Assembly (NCBI GenBank): GCA_963812915.1
Contig: CAWEXB010000003.1
Coordinates: 434,001 to 498,000 of the forward strand
DNA from: JACVRW01 sp963812915
GTDB lineage: Bacteria > Actinomycetota > Thermoleophilia > Solirubrobacterales > Thermoleophilaceae
Direction of reading: 5' to 3'
DNA: 64,000 nt
Part shown: one piece after another, positions 53,694-62,105 of the stretch
Layout: each line of letters starts with the position of its first letter
How positions within the stretch are numbered: the first letter of the stretch is position 1
Made by a program: the position numbers and the translations under genes
Notes under the pieces: generated by a model
Database searches by the model: none
Seen by the model: the letters and a program-made list of their open reading frames with translations, nothing else
What the model was told of the DNA's origin: nothing

Positions 53694-53981
53694 ATGTACG
53701 CACGAGTAGTGCGGTTCACTGGGGCGGGCTCCGAGGCGATCGAGGCGAACGTCGCTGCTATCAGCGCCAACCCGGAGCCGCCCGAGGGGGTCAGGGCCAC
53801 TCGGTTCCTGTTCCTGACCGACAAGGCGAACGGCACCGTGGTTGCGATCAGCTTCCACGAGACCGAGGAGGACATGCGGGCCGCGGACGCGGTGTTGAAC
53901 GAGATGAGCCCGGACCAGGCGATGGGCACCCGGGAATCGGTCGACTTGGCCGAGGTTGCGCTCGACCTGACACCTGAGTAG
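53694..53981 (+). CDS. small ABM-like / dimeric alpha-beta barrel protein
   Basis: 95 residues from ATG. Pattern of MYARVVRFTG (strand), EAIEANVAAISA (helix), ATRFLFLTDKANGTVVAISF (two strands) and HETEEDMRAADAVLNEMS (helix) matches one unit of an antibiotic-biosynthesis-monooxygenase/ferredoxin-like fold. No catalytic residues stand out. Confidence 0.75.
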   Translation: MYARVVRFTGAGSEAIEANVAAISANPEPPEGVRATRFLFLTDKANGTVVAISFHETEEDMRAADAVLNEMSPDQAMGTRESVDLAEVALDLTPE

Positions 53982-54130
53982 CCGGGACCCGTCGTGGCTC
54001 GCGAAGGGCGCGCCGAGTGCGCTGAGCCCGCCGCGCTTGCTTCTCGTTGGCCACTCGGCGGGAGCTGTGAGGACGAGCGAAACGCGCCCGCAGAGGACGG
54101 AATCATCAGCGGCTGCGATCGGCCCGCCCG

Positions 54131-54180
54131 CACTTGGATCCGTCGAGGAGCAGCATCAGCCGGCGCCGACGCGACTGCTC
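54131..54180. repeat. dispersed repeat, copy B
   Basis: Core CGTCGAGGAGCAGCATCAGC. In minus-strand translation it reads LMLLLDGSKCG. About 76% of 37 bases match copy A by hand. It lies 136 bp upstream of the SnoaL-like gene. Confidence 0.5.
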
Positions 54181-54315
54181 CGGTCGCCGCCTGGGGACAG
54201 CGACAAGTGGCGGCCGGCCGGCGGCCTGAGCAATCGGGCCAGCGAGATTGGAGATCGTCCAGCCAGGGGCTCGGCACTCTCGGGGGCGCCCACGCGCGGG
54301 ATACTGGAGTAGGCG

Positions 54316-54717
54316 ATGTCGCGGGAGACCATCGAAGTGGTGCGCAACGCCTACGAGGCGTTCAATCGAGGCGATCTCGAGGACATGGCCGCCGCTGCCG
54401 CACCGGAATTCGAGTACGTCGCCACGGGCGTAATCCCCGGCGCCGGAGGCGTGTATCGCGGGCGGGAGGAATACCTGCGGTTCCTCGAGCAGTGGTGGAG
54501 CGAGTTCGACGAGCCCACAGTCGACGTGAACGAGCTGGCCGATGCTGGCGAACAGGTGCTGGCGTCCGTGACGTTCCGGGGCGGTGGCAAGCAGAGCCGC
54601 GTGGAGACAACATGGAGCCTCTGGCAACTCTGGACGGTGCGGGACGGCAAGATCGTGCGCGGGCAAGGGTTCACACGCAGGGAAGACGCACTCGAAGCGG
54701 CGGCGATGCGCGAGTAG
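54316..54717 (+). CDS. SnoaL-like / NTF2-like protein
   Basis: 133 residues. SRETIEVVRNAYEAFNRGD, EFEYVATGVIPGAGGVYRGR, EYLRFLEQWWSEFDEP and WTVRDGKIVRGQGFTRREDA follow the cone-fold pattern of SnoaL-like proteins common in actinobacteria. Ligand unknown. Its 3' end overlaps the convergent glycine-zipper frame by 47 bp. Confidence 0.9.
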   Translation: MSRETIEVVRNAYEAFNRGDLEDMAAAAAPEFEYVATGVIPGAGGVYRGREEYLRFLEQWWSEFDEPTVDVNELADAGEQVLASVTFRGGGKQSRVETTWSLWQLWTVRDGKIVRGQGFTRREDALEAAAMRE

Positions 54718-55180
54718 GCCGCCATCGTCTGCGCCGCCCGATGGACGGGAGCAACACTTGTGGGACCGGCGTCGCCCGCCGATGAGATCGTCGCCTTGGC
54801 GTGGCGGGCGCCGCCTCTCCGACCGGAGTTCGCGCTGATCCGGTGTCGAAACCCAGTGTGCCGCCGGTCTCGCCTTCGTCGAGGAGCAGCTCTGCCGAGC
54901 TGCGCCCCTGGTGCTCGTCCGACGCAGGAGCGAGCCCCGGCTCGGCGGCGAAGCCTGCGTCTACCAGGAGCGACACTCTTGCCGCCGATCGCCGAGAGTG
55001 CAGCTCGCATGGGGAAGCGGCACCCTTCTCCGCGCGGTCCCGCCGCGAAAGCCCGCCGCCCAGCGCACCGAGCACCAACCCAATCTCGGGGGCCAGGGGG
55101 AGGTCGGTGATCAAGCCGATGACGATGCCGAGCGCCAGTCCGGTCACCGCGCCGACGGCGATCGCGGGTCCGATGCTCAT
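54671..55180 (-). CDS. glycine-zipper-type membrane protein with questionable C-terminus
   Basis: 169 residues as read. The first 50 (SIGPAIAVGAVTGLALGIVI, then TDLPLAPEIGLVLGALGGGL) form two Gly-rich membrane helices like small actinobacterial glycine-zipper proteins. The remaining 115 residues are low-complexity and run through dispersed-repeat copy C and the 3' end of the SnoaL-like gene, so the original stop has probably been lost by frameshift or repeat insertion. Confidence 0.5.
   Translation of the reverse strand: MSIGPAIAVGAVTGLALGIVIGLITDLPLAPEIGLVLGALGGGLSRRDRAEKGAASPCELHSRRSAARVSLLVDAGFAAEPGLAPASDEHQGRSSAELLLDEGETGGTLGFDTGSARTPVGEAAPATPRRRSHRRATPVPQVLLPSIGRRRRWRPTRASPPLRVRLPCV
54871..54920. 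repeat. dispersed repeat, copy C
   Basis: Core TTCGTCGAGGAGCAGCTC. In minus-strand translation it reads AELLLDEGETG. Aligned by hand with copy D it agrees at about 43 of 50 positions. Confidence 0.6.
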
Positions 55181-55339
55181 GCCGGCGAGTCTATGTCGGG
55201 CAGTGGTTGCTGGCGCGGCCGGAGTCCGTTGTGTGCGGTGCGCTGCGAGGGAGTAGGCTGAGTGGAACCGAGCCGGTTACGTCAGGCGCTTCATAGCCTC
55301 CCCGGAATCCAAAGCAAAGCGCCAGCGAAGGGGACTCCC

Positions 55340-55699
55340 ATGTCCCATCAGGCCTGCTGTAGCTCCCAGCCAGCCGGCGACCTCACAGAGGTCCTCATGC
55401 TGGACGGAGCCTTCGACGGATCGAACGCCGCACAGGTCGAGTTGGCGCTCGGTGATGCGATCGATGCCGATAAACCACAGCTGGTCATCGACCTCAGAGG
55501 TGTGAGCTTTCTGGACTCAACGATGCTCGGGGTGCTCATTCAGGGTGTGGGTGACACGGCCGCCCGCGGCGGCCAGCTCGCCCTGATTCGCCCCAATGCG
55601 ACTGTATGGAGAGTGTTCGTGCTCACCGGCCTCAGTCGCAGCTTCCGTTCGTTCGGCCGCTTGGATGAGGCCTTGGCCGGCTTCGGGGTGCGAGCTTGA
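55340..55699 (+). CDS. STAS-domain anti-sigma factor antagonist
   Basis: 119 residues from ATG 55340 (GAAGGGGA upstream). DLTEVLMLDGAFDGSNAAQV is the first strand and loop; DKPQLVIDLRGVSFLDSTML contains the Ser in FLDST that anti-sigma kinases phosphorylate in SpoIIAA/RsbV proteins. A Cys pair occurs near the N-terminus. It is probably a client of a partner-switching pathway such as that at 39-41 kb. Confidence 0.88.
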   Translation: MSHQACCSSQPAGDLTEVLMLDGAFDGSNAAQVELALGDAIDADKPQLVIDLRGVSFLDSTMLGVLIQGVGDTAARGGQLALIRPNATVWRVFVLTGLSRSFRSFGRLDEALAGFGVRA

Positions 55700-55780
55700 C
55701 GCCGCTCCCGCGCCCGACTCGATGAAGGTGTCTGCTCGCGGCGACGTCGAAGTCCCGCTTCAGCCAGCGACGGTGGCCGG

Positions 55781-56137
55781 GTGGCTATTGTCTTGGCGGT
55801 GCCCGGCGCGCGGCTGTCGTTGATCGAGTTTCCCGCGGATGACCCCGAGCGGGCTCGACGCTTCTGGGCCGCGCTGCTGGGAAACCCCCTCGAGCCAAGG
55901 CACGAGGGGGAGGGCTGGCAAACACACTCAACGACCCCGCCAGTTGGGCTCCATCCGCGGGGTCGCGGGCCCGGCGACTCCTTCTCCTTGCCCTACTTCG
56001 CCGTAGCAGATCTGGCCGTGGCACTGGAGCAGGTCGAGGCGCTCGGCGGCAGCGTGGTCCATCCGGGCAGCGCATCGGCCGTCTGCAAAGACTCCGAGGG
56101 AAGCCCATTTGGGTTGACGCTGATGGCCGGCGGCTGA
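55781..56137 (+). CDS. VOC (glyoxalase/bleomycin-resistance-like) protein
   Basis: 118 residues from GTG 55781 (GTG 55799 also possible). LSLIEFPADDPERARRFWAA opens a betaalphabetabetabeta unit; SLPYFAVADLAVALEQVEAL and SVVHPGS complete the second. The metal ligands of true glyoxalases are not clearly conserved. Substrate unknown. Confidence 0.85.
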   Translation: MAIVLAVPGARLSLIEFPADDPERARRFWAALLGNPLEPRHEGEGWQTHSTTPPVGLHPRGRGPGDSFSLPYFAVADLAVALEQVEALGGSVVHPGSASAVCKDSEGSPFGLTLMAGG

Positions 56138-56149
56138 CCGCTCGCGCTT

Positions 56150-56188
56150 CATTACGGCTCGACTTCAACTACATCGCGAGCCGTAATG
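56150..56188. repeat. 12-bp perfect inverted repeat flanked by direct repeats
   Basis: CATTACGGCTCG (56150-56161) / CGAGCCGTAATG (56177-56188) around a 15-nt loop. CGCTCGCG occurs directly on both sides (56139-56146 and 56189-56196). It lies 13 bp past the VOC stop and may be a terminator or the remains of a small element. Confidence 0.55.
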
Positions 56189-56539
56189 CGCTCGCGACCA
56201 GTATCTCGCGACTTCGCGTAGTTCCGGTTCCCATGTGAGGCAGGAGCGCAGTGCCGGGCCTCGCATGGGAGCCGTGGCACTACGGGGCACCGCTACACGG
56301 TTTGCGTGCCCGGGCAACGATGACTGCCGCGCGTGTCATCGATCACCTCGCGCGGACTGTCATTCGTGGCCCTCCCGATCGTCGCCCTTCTCGGGCCATC
56401 CCGGGGCCTGGGTCTGCCAGGTCGCGCTCGTACAGCTCGCCGATCTCCTTCTAGACTCAGAGGGGCAAGCGCTCGACTGGTTCTACGGCCTCTTCCCCTC
56501 GTGCGCAACACAACAGAGAGCCGAGAGGACGAGGTAGCA

Positions 56540-56731
56540 GTGACAGATCCGGTCGAGGACCGCGAGGCCGCCGCCCAGCGGCTCCAATCGGCGCGACAGT
56601 CGCGTCACCTCTACTTGCTCCAGGCCGACGCGGCACTCGCTGAGCGGGCTGGCTACGCTGCGCTCCAGCTGGCCGTGCAGCGAGTCGCCGCCCGCGAAGC
56701 TTGGCTCACACGGCCCGAGAGACGCGGCTAG
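56540..56731 (+). CDS. small helical hypothetical protein
   Basis: 63 residues from GTG 56540, with GAGGACGAGG upstream. TDPVEDREAAAQRLQSARQS and LAERAGYAALQLAVQRVAAR form an Ala/Arg/Glu-rich helix pair. First of three adjacent tiny ORFs. No family. Confidence 0.5.
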   Translation: MTDPVEDREAAAQRLQSARQSRHLYLLQADAALAERAGYAALQLAVQRVAAREAWLTRPERRG

Positions 56732-56737
56732 TCCCCG

Positions 56738-56875
56738 GTGAGACGCAAGAAGACCAGCGCCGCGAGCTCCGAGAAGGCGGCCAGAAAGCGCGCGCGGCTC
56801 TTAGAGCAGGTCCGCAGACGTTTCGACGAGCGCGTGGCTGGAACGCCACGACGCCGGCGACGCGGCGGGCGATGA
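56738..56875 (+). CDS. 45-residue basic peptide
   Basis: GTG 56738, 6 bp after the previous stop; its TGA overlaps the next start (GATGATG). Lys/Arg-rich: RRKKTSAASSEKAARKRARL and a final RRRRRGGR. The charge suggests nucleic-acid binding. No ribosome-binding site is seen, so coupling from the previous ORF would be needed. Confidence 0.4.
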   Translation: MRRKKTSAASSEKAARKRARLLEQVRRRFDERVAGTPRRRRRGGR

Positions 56876-57093
56876 TGGACGAGCAGGCGTGGCGCCTCGA
56901 CGAGTTGCGCGAAGAGGCCCGTTATCGCCGCGAGCGCCTCGAGCTGTACAGGGCGAGGATGTACGGCGGGCGTGCCCGCAGCGAATACCGACTGAGGGAG
57001 TATGAGCGGGCCTCCGAAGGCGCCTGGGCGCGCCTTCGCCGAGCCGAAGCGCAACACTCCAGCATCTCTGCGGAGCGGCGGGGCGACTCTTAG
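56872..57093 (+). CDS. small charged helical protein
   Basis: 73 residues from ATG 56872 (ATG 56875 also possible). DEQAWRLDELREEARYRRER and SEYRLREYERASEGAWARLR are long amphipathic helices with many Arg, Glu and Tyr. It overlaps the preceding ORF by 4 bp and the convergent gene by 4 bp. No family. Confidence 0.5.
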   Translation: MMDEQAWRLDELREEARYRRERLELYRARMYGGRARSEYRLREYERASEGAWARLRRAEAQHSSISAERRGDS

Positions 57094-57266
57094 TTCCTGA
57101 AGGGGACTACGGGCCGGAAGCACTCCGCTTCGAGCCGGTCGCCGTTGTAATCGTCCAGCCGCTCGTAGGCCTCGGCGAGGCACGCGCTGGCAAACCCGAG
57201 CTCGTTTGCCGCCTGCGCGACGGTGTCGAGCAGCTCCCGCCTTGCCTTCGAGGTGGTATACGCCAT
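57090..57266 (-). CDS. small actinobacterial hypothetical protein
   Basis: 58 residues from ATG 57266. SKARRELLDTVAQAANELGF and ACLAEAYERLDDYNGDRLEA are two helices; the protein ends FRPVVPFRN. Similar small proteins occur widely in actinobacteria with no assigned function. It follows the 44-residue basic protein by 25 bp. Confidence 0.7.
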   Translation of the reverse strand: MAYTTSKARRELLDTVAQAANELGFASACLAEAYERLDDYNGDRLEAECFRPVVPFRN

Positions 57267-57291
57267 CGAGTTGGTCAGACGCCCACAGATG

Positions 57292-57426
57292 TCAGAGGTC
57301 GTCTCCGGTCCGTATGTCGCCGGGGTGGGCTGGATCGGGTGCCGACGCCCGCTTCCTCGCGTCCTTCTTGGCCTTCTTCTCCAGCCGACGCTCGCGGAGC
57401 GTGCGTTCACGGTTGAGCTTTGCCAT
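57292..57426 (-). CDS. 44-residue Lys/Arg-rich protein
   Basis: From ATG 57426. AKLNRERTLRERRLEKKAKK then DARKRASAPDP: a highly basic helix with an acidic end. Such small basic proteins are often found beside cold-shock genes, as here. RNA binding is inferred from charge only. Confidence 0.65.
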   Translation of the reverse strand: MAKLNRERTLRERRLEKKAKKDARKRASAPDPAHPGDIRTGDDL

Positions 57427-57563
57427 CGTGGTCTTTCTCTTGCCAGTTGAGGCCACGCGTGTCCTCCCGAGTTGTTGAGTTTCGAGCGCGCCGATGCCGC
57501 GCAGGGGCGAAAAGACGGAAGGCCCGCGCACGAGCCCTCCGTCGCTCATCGCATTCCGTGGGC

Positions 57564-57767
57564 CTAGAGCACCTGGACGTTCGCGGCTGCCGGGCCCTTG
57601 GTGCCCTGCTCGGCGTCGTAGCTGACCTTCGCGCCCTCGGCCAGTGACTTGAAGCCGCTGCCCTGAATCGCGTTGTGGTGCACGAACAGGTCCTTGCCGG
57701 GTTCATCCGGTGTGATGAATCCGTAGCCCTTGTCGTCGCTGAACCACTTCACGGTTCCCATTGCCAT
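57564..57767 (-). CDS. cold-shock protein (CspA family)
   Basis: 67 residues from ATG 57767. RNA-binding motifs KGYGFI (RNP1, about 13-18) and DLFVHH (RNP2, about 26-31); starts AMGTVKWFSDD and ends GPAAANVQVL. A single OB-fold binding single-stranded RNA or DNA. Length as usual. Confidence 0.96.
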   Translation of the reverse strand: MAMGTVKWFSDDKGYGFITPDEPGKDLFVHHNAIQGSGFKSLAEGAKVSYDAEQGTKGPAAANVQVL

Positions 57768-58265
57768 CTTTGTCCCCCTCCGGGATCTGTGCACTGCGAG
57801 ACGCGGAGGGTGCTGGAAGGCAACGACTGCGGAAACGCGGAGCACTACTCTGGTCGAACGGACGCCCGACCCGTAGCACGAGCGTAGCGGCTCCCGCCGC
57901 GGGCCGGCCTGGACGCTTACCGGCGACCGCCCATATTTCACCACTCGCGATCGTCAGCGAGCGCGAGCAGGCCGGCGCCCAATCGCCCGACTCACCACTG
58001 AGGGCTCCGAGGCAATCGCTCCTGCTTGCCCATGACTGCGCGCGGGACTTGTGTCGGGGTTGCCTTGCCCATGGTTGCCTCCTGTCTGGGGGCGGCCGCC
58101 GCGGCGGCCTGCCCGCTGGTGTTGGTGGGGACCGGCATCGGTGGCGATCACGCTGGGCAGCGGTCGCATCTCGGCCACGGCGCGGTAACGGCTGCGGCGA
58201 CGGCCGGTTGGCGAGGCTCCGGGGCTGCTATACGTTGGGTTCAACCGGCTCGCGTCCCCACTGGC
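57768..58265. other. 500-bp intergenic region between cspA and the BTAD regulator
   Basis: A long cold-shock-type leader would lie at 57768-57880. A promoter candidate for the regulator sits at 58208-58236. No further gene is supported. Confidence 0.4.
58208..58236 (+). promoter_or_regulatory. promoter for the BTAD regulator
   Basis: TTGGCG (58208-58213), 17-bp spacer, TACGTT (58231-58236), about 30 bp before the ATG 58266. Confidence 0.45.
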
Positions 58266-61200
58266 ATGGACTTCCGCATTCTTGGCCCGCTCGAGGTCCT
58301 CGATGAGGGCCGAGCGATCACGCTCGGGGGGAGCAAGCAGCGGGCGCTGTTGGCGTTGCTGTTGCTGCACGCCAACGAGACGCTCACCACGGAGCGGCTG
58401 ATCGACGAGCTCTGGGGCGAGCGGCCATCCGCCAATGCCGCCAAGACGGTGCAGGTGCAGATCTCCCGCCTGCGAAAGGCGCTGGTGGGCGAGGTCGGAA
58501 ACGGCTCGTCCGGCGTGATCGTGACGCGCGAGCGCGGCTACGAGCTGAGGCTCGATCCCGACTGCCTCGACGCGCACCGATTCGAGCGGCTCGTGGCCGA
58601 AGGGCGCAGTGAGCTGGCCGGCGGCCACCCGGGGCGTGCCGTTTCGGCGCTCGAGGAGGCGCTGTCGCTGTGGCGCGGCCAACCGCTGGCGGAGCTCGCC
58701 TACCAGCCCTTTGCACAGCAGGAGATCGGCCGCCTCGACGACCTGCGCGTCGCCGCCCTCGAGCAGCTGATCGAGGCGAAGCTGGCGCTCGGTGGCCATG
58801 CCGAGGTGGTGGGACAGCTCGAGGCGCTGATCGCCGAACACCCCTACCGGGAGCGGCTGCGCGCGCAGCTGATGCTGGCGCTGTACCGCTCGGAGCGCCA
58901 GGCGGACGCGCTGCAGGCCTACCAGGACGCGCGCAGGACACTGGTCGACGAACTGGGGATCGAGCCGGGCGAGCGGCTCCGCGAGCTCGAGCGGGCGGTA
59001 CTCGCGCAGGACCCGGGCCTCCACCTGGCGGCGGAGGAGCAGGCGGCCGGGTCGGGCGTGGAGACCCCGCGCGGGGCCCTTATAGGCCGCGAGCGCGAGC
59101 TGGCCGCGCTCGTCGGCGGTCTCGATGACGCCTTGGCCGGCCACGGGCGCCTCTTCCTACTCGTCGGCGAGCCAGGCATCGGCAAGAGCCGTCTTGCCGA
59201 AGAACTGATCGCGCACGCCAGGGCGCGCGAGGCGCGTGTGCTCGTAGGCCGCTGCTGGGAGGCGGGCGGCGCCCCGGCCTACTGGCCTTGGGTCCAGGGT
59301 CTGCGGCCGTACCTCCGCGATACCGACGTGGAGAGCCTTCGATCTCATCTTCGCGAGGGAGCCGCCGACGTGGCCCGGCTCCTACCTGAGCTGCGAGGAC
59401 TGCTCGACGATCTGTCGCCGGCCCCCCCGTTCGAGTCCGAGGGTGCGCGCTTCAGGCTCTTCGATTCCCTGACCGCCTTCCTGAGGAGCGTGGCGGCGGA
59501 GCGCCCGCTGGTGCTGGTGCTCGACGACCTCCACGCGGCCGACGAGCCGTCGCTCCTGTTGCTTCGGTTCGTCGCCCGCGAGCTCGGCGGGAGCCGCTTG
59601 CTGATCGTCGGCACGTACCGCGACGTCGATCCGACGCTCGCGGATCCGCTCACGACGACGCTCACCGAGCTGGCTCGCGAGCCGGTCACGCGAACGCTTG
59701 CGCTCGCCGGTCTTGGCGAGGCCGACGTCGCCCGCTTCATCGAACTCGTCGCGCCAAGCGCCTCAGCAGCGGAGCTGGCCCCGGTGGTGCACGCCGAGAC
59801 CGAGGGCAACCCTCTCTTCGTCGGCGAGATCGTGCGACTGCTCGCCGCGGAGAGACGCCTGGACGAGCCCGCGTCGGCGAGGCTTGCGATACCGCAGAGC
59901 GTGAGGGACGTGATCGGCCGCCGCCTGCGCCACCTCTCGGCCGACTGTGACCGCCTGCTCACCCTCGCCTCGGTGCTCGGGCGCGAGTTCGATCTCGATG
60001 CGCTGGCCGCTGTCAGCGGACGTGAGCGTGACGCCATCCTCGAGTTGCTCGACGAGGCGACGGAGGCGCGCGTCGTCTCGGAGGCTCCCGGCACCATCGG
60101 CCGCGTTCGCTTCGCCCACGCGTTGATCCGTGACGCCGCCTACCACCGCCTGACGAGGAGCAACCAGGTACAGCTCCATCGCCAGGCCGGCGAGGCCCTC
60201 GAGACCCTCTACTCCCAGGACCTCGACCCCCACCTCGCCGAGCTCGCGCACCACTTCTTGGAGTCTGCCGTGGGTGGAGACGGCCAGAAGGCGGTCGACT
60301 ACGCCAGGCGCGCCGGCGAGCGTGCCGGGCGGCTGCTGGCTTACGAGGAGGCGGCCCGCCTGTACCGGATGGCGCTCGCGGCACTCGACTCGAAGCAGTC
60401 GGCCGACGAGCCGACTCGGGGCGAAGTGCTGCTAGCGCTGGGAGAGGCCCAGGCCCGCAGCGGCGAGATGGGGCCTGCGAAGGAAACGTTCGCGCAGGCC
60501 GCGGTCGCGGCAAGGGAGCTCGGCCTGCCGGAGGTGATAGCCCGTGCAGCGATCGGCTACGGCGGGCGGTTCGTCTGGCTGCGCTCCGGAAAGGACCGGC
60601 GGCTCGTTCCGCTGCTCCAAGACGCGCTCGCCGCGCTGCCCGAAGAGGACAGCGTGCTGCGGGTCAAGCTGCTCGCCCGGCTCGCCGGGGCGCTCCGCGA
60701 CCAGCCTTGGCCAAGGCCCGTCTCCTCGATCAGCCGGGAAGCGGTCGAGATGGCCAGGAGGCTGCACGATCCAGCCACGCTCGCGTACGCCCTGGACAGC
60801 GTCTACGCAGGGATCACCTATCCGCAGCAGGTCGCGGAGTGGCGCGCCACCGCTGACGAGCTGGTGCAGGCTGCCGAGGCGGCCGACGACAAGGAGCGGG
60901 CGTTCGCCGGGCACCAGCACGGCCTGGGAGTGCTGATGCTCGAGGGCGATCTCGAAGGTGTCGACGCCCAGCTGCAGGCGATGGAGCGGCTCGGCGACGA
61001 GCTCAGACAGCCCGCTCAGACATGGGCGCTCACGCTCACGCAGACGGCACGCGCCCTGTTCGCCGGTCAATTCCCGGACGCCGAGGCGGGCATCGACCGA
61101 ACCCGCGAGCTAGGACGCCGCGCCCAGACACCAGACGTCACGTTCTTCGGTTCGCAGGTCCTGCAGCAGTTCGTCTTGCGGAGGGAGCAGGGCCGCCTGG

Positions 61201-61805
61201 AGGAGGTGGAAGCCGCCCTCGAGCGCTTCGTCGACGAGTACCCCGGATTGGTCGTGCACCGCTGCGCGCTGGCGACCCTGCACACGGAGGCCGGGCGCCA
61301 GGCCAACGCCCGCCACATCTTTGAAGCACTGGCAACCGATGACTTCGCGGAGCTGCCGTCACGCCAAGAATGGTTCTTCGGAGCCGGTCTCCTTTCGGAA
61401 GTCTGTGCCGTCCTCGGTGATCGCCGCCGCGCCGCCACCCTTTACGAACTGCTGCTGCCCTACGCCGGCTACAACCAACTCAACTACGTCGAGGTCTGCT
61501 GCGGCTCGACCTCCCGCTACCTAGGGCTCCTGGCAAGCACGATGTCGCGCTGGCAAGACGCCGAGTATCACTTTCAGGCCGCGATCGAGATGGACCAGCG
61601 CACGGGAGGATGGCCCTGGCTGGCGCACTCAAAGGCCGACTACGGCCGCATGCTCCTGGCACGCGGAACACCGCACGACCGCGAACAGGCCCGCGGCCTG
61701 TTGCACAGCGCCCGCGCCACCTACGACCAGCTCGGCATGGCCACCCACGCGGCGCGGGCCTCAGCACTGAGCGAAAGGGGCAGTCGAGAAACAGCCGGGC
61801 GCTGA
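58266..61805 (+). CDS. BTAD-domain transcriptional regulator with AAA ATPase and TPR-like repeats
   Basis: 1,179 residues from ATG 58266. OmpR-type winged helix (MDFRILGPLEVLDEGRAI to RERGYELRL, about 1-95), BTAD domain (about 100-245, ending VDELGIEPGERLRELERAVL), then an AAA ATPase starting LIGRERELAAL with Walker A LVGEPGIGKSRLAEE (about 300) and Walker B LVLVLDDLHAADEPSLLLLR. The C-terminal 500 residues are helical TPR-like repeats. This is the AfsR/SARP-like architecture of signal-gated regulators; the target is unknown. Confidence 0.93.
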   Translation: MDFRILGPLEVLDEGRAITLGGSKQRALLALLLLHANETLTTERLIDELWGERPSANAAKTVQVQISRLRKALVGEVGNGSSGVIVTRERGYELRLDPDCLDAHRFERLVAEGRSELAGGHPGRAVSALEEALSLWRGQPLAELAYQPFAQQEIGRLDDLRVAALEQLIEAKLALGGHAEVVGQLEALIAEHPYRERLRAQLMLALYRSERQADALQAYQDARRTLVDELGIEPGERLRELERAVLAQDPGLHLAAEEQAAGSGVETPRGALIGRERELAALVGGLDDALAGHGRLFLLVGEPGIGKSRLAEELIAHARAREARVLVGRCWEAGGAPAYWPWVQGLRPYLRDTDVESLRSHLREGAADVARLLPELRGLLDDLSPAPPFESEGARFRLFDSLTAFLRSVAAERPLVLVLDDLHAADEPSLLLLRFVARELGGSRLLIVGTYRDVDPTLADPLTTTLTELAREPVTRTLALAGLGEADVARFIELVAPSASAAELAPVVHAETEGNPLFVGEIVRLLAAERRLDEPASARLAIPQSVRDVIGRRLRHLSADCDRLLTLASVLGREFDLDALAAVSGRERDAILELLDEATEARVVSEAPGTIGRVRFAHALIRDAAYHRLTRSNQVQLHRQAGEALETLYSQDLDPHLAELAHHFLESAVGGDGQKAVDYARRAGERAGRLLAYEEAARLYRMALAALDSKQSADEPTRGEVLLALGEAQARSGEMGPAKETFAQAAVAARELGLPEVIARAAIGYGGRFVWLRSGKDRRLVPLLQDALAALPEEDSVLRVKLLARLAGALRDQPWPRPVSSISREAVEMARRLHDPATLAYALDSVYAGITYPQQVAEWRATADELVQAAEAADDKERAFAGHQHGLGVLMLEGDLEGVDAQLQAMERLGDELRQPAQTWALTLTQTARALFAGQFPDAEAGIDRTRELGRRAQTPDVTFFGSQVLQQFVLRREQGRLEEVEAALERFVDEYPGLVVHRCALATLHTEAGRQANARHIFEALATDDFAELPSRQEWFFGAGLLSEVCAVLGDRRRAATLYELLLPYAGYNQLNYVEVCCGSTSRYLGLLASTMSRWQDAEYHFQAAIEMDQRTGGWPWLAHSKADYGRMLLARGTPHDREQARGLLHSARATYDQLGMATHAARASALSERGSRETAGR

Positions 61806-62105
61806 TACCAGCGGCCGGCGAATGAGTTCTACGAGCTTCTCCTTCTCGACGGTTGCAGGCGTGTCCGCTGGCGCGAGGCGCACTCTTGCGTCGGACGAGA
61901 GGAAGCTGTGCGCAAGCACCCGGTCGGTGGAGGCGCCGCACTCGCGTTCGTCGAGGAGCAGCACTGCCGACCTGCGCTACTGGTCGTCGTCCTTTCGCGG
62001 GCGTTGGGGCGGCACCACGCGGACTCGGGCTTCGCCTTGGCGAGGGGGCGCGTCGTGACGGGGAGTCGAGACTTCCGCAGCTTTTCGGAGCGGTCGCCTC
62101 GAGGT
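61806..62105. other. 300-bp intergenic region
   Basis: No gene seen. It contains dispersed-repeat copy D (61943-61992). Minus-strand frames here show partial similarity to the peptide encoded around the other copies. Confidence 0.4.
61943..61992. repeat. dispersed repeat, copy D
   Basis: Core TTCGTCGAGGAGCAGCACTG. In minus-strand translation it reads AVLLLDERECG. Best match is copy C (about 86% over 50 bp by hand). Confidence 0.6.

Noticed and set aside
56251..56454. Frame with EPWHYG, like the end of VanY-type peptidases
   Set aside because: Too short and isolated; no other motif of the family is present.
58026..58265. N-terminal extension of the BTAD regulator by 80 codons
   Set aside because: The winged-helix domain starts exactly at ATG 58266 (MDFRILGPLEV) and a promoter lies in the extension.
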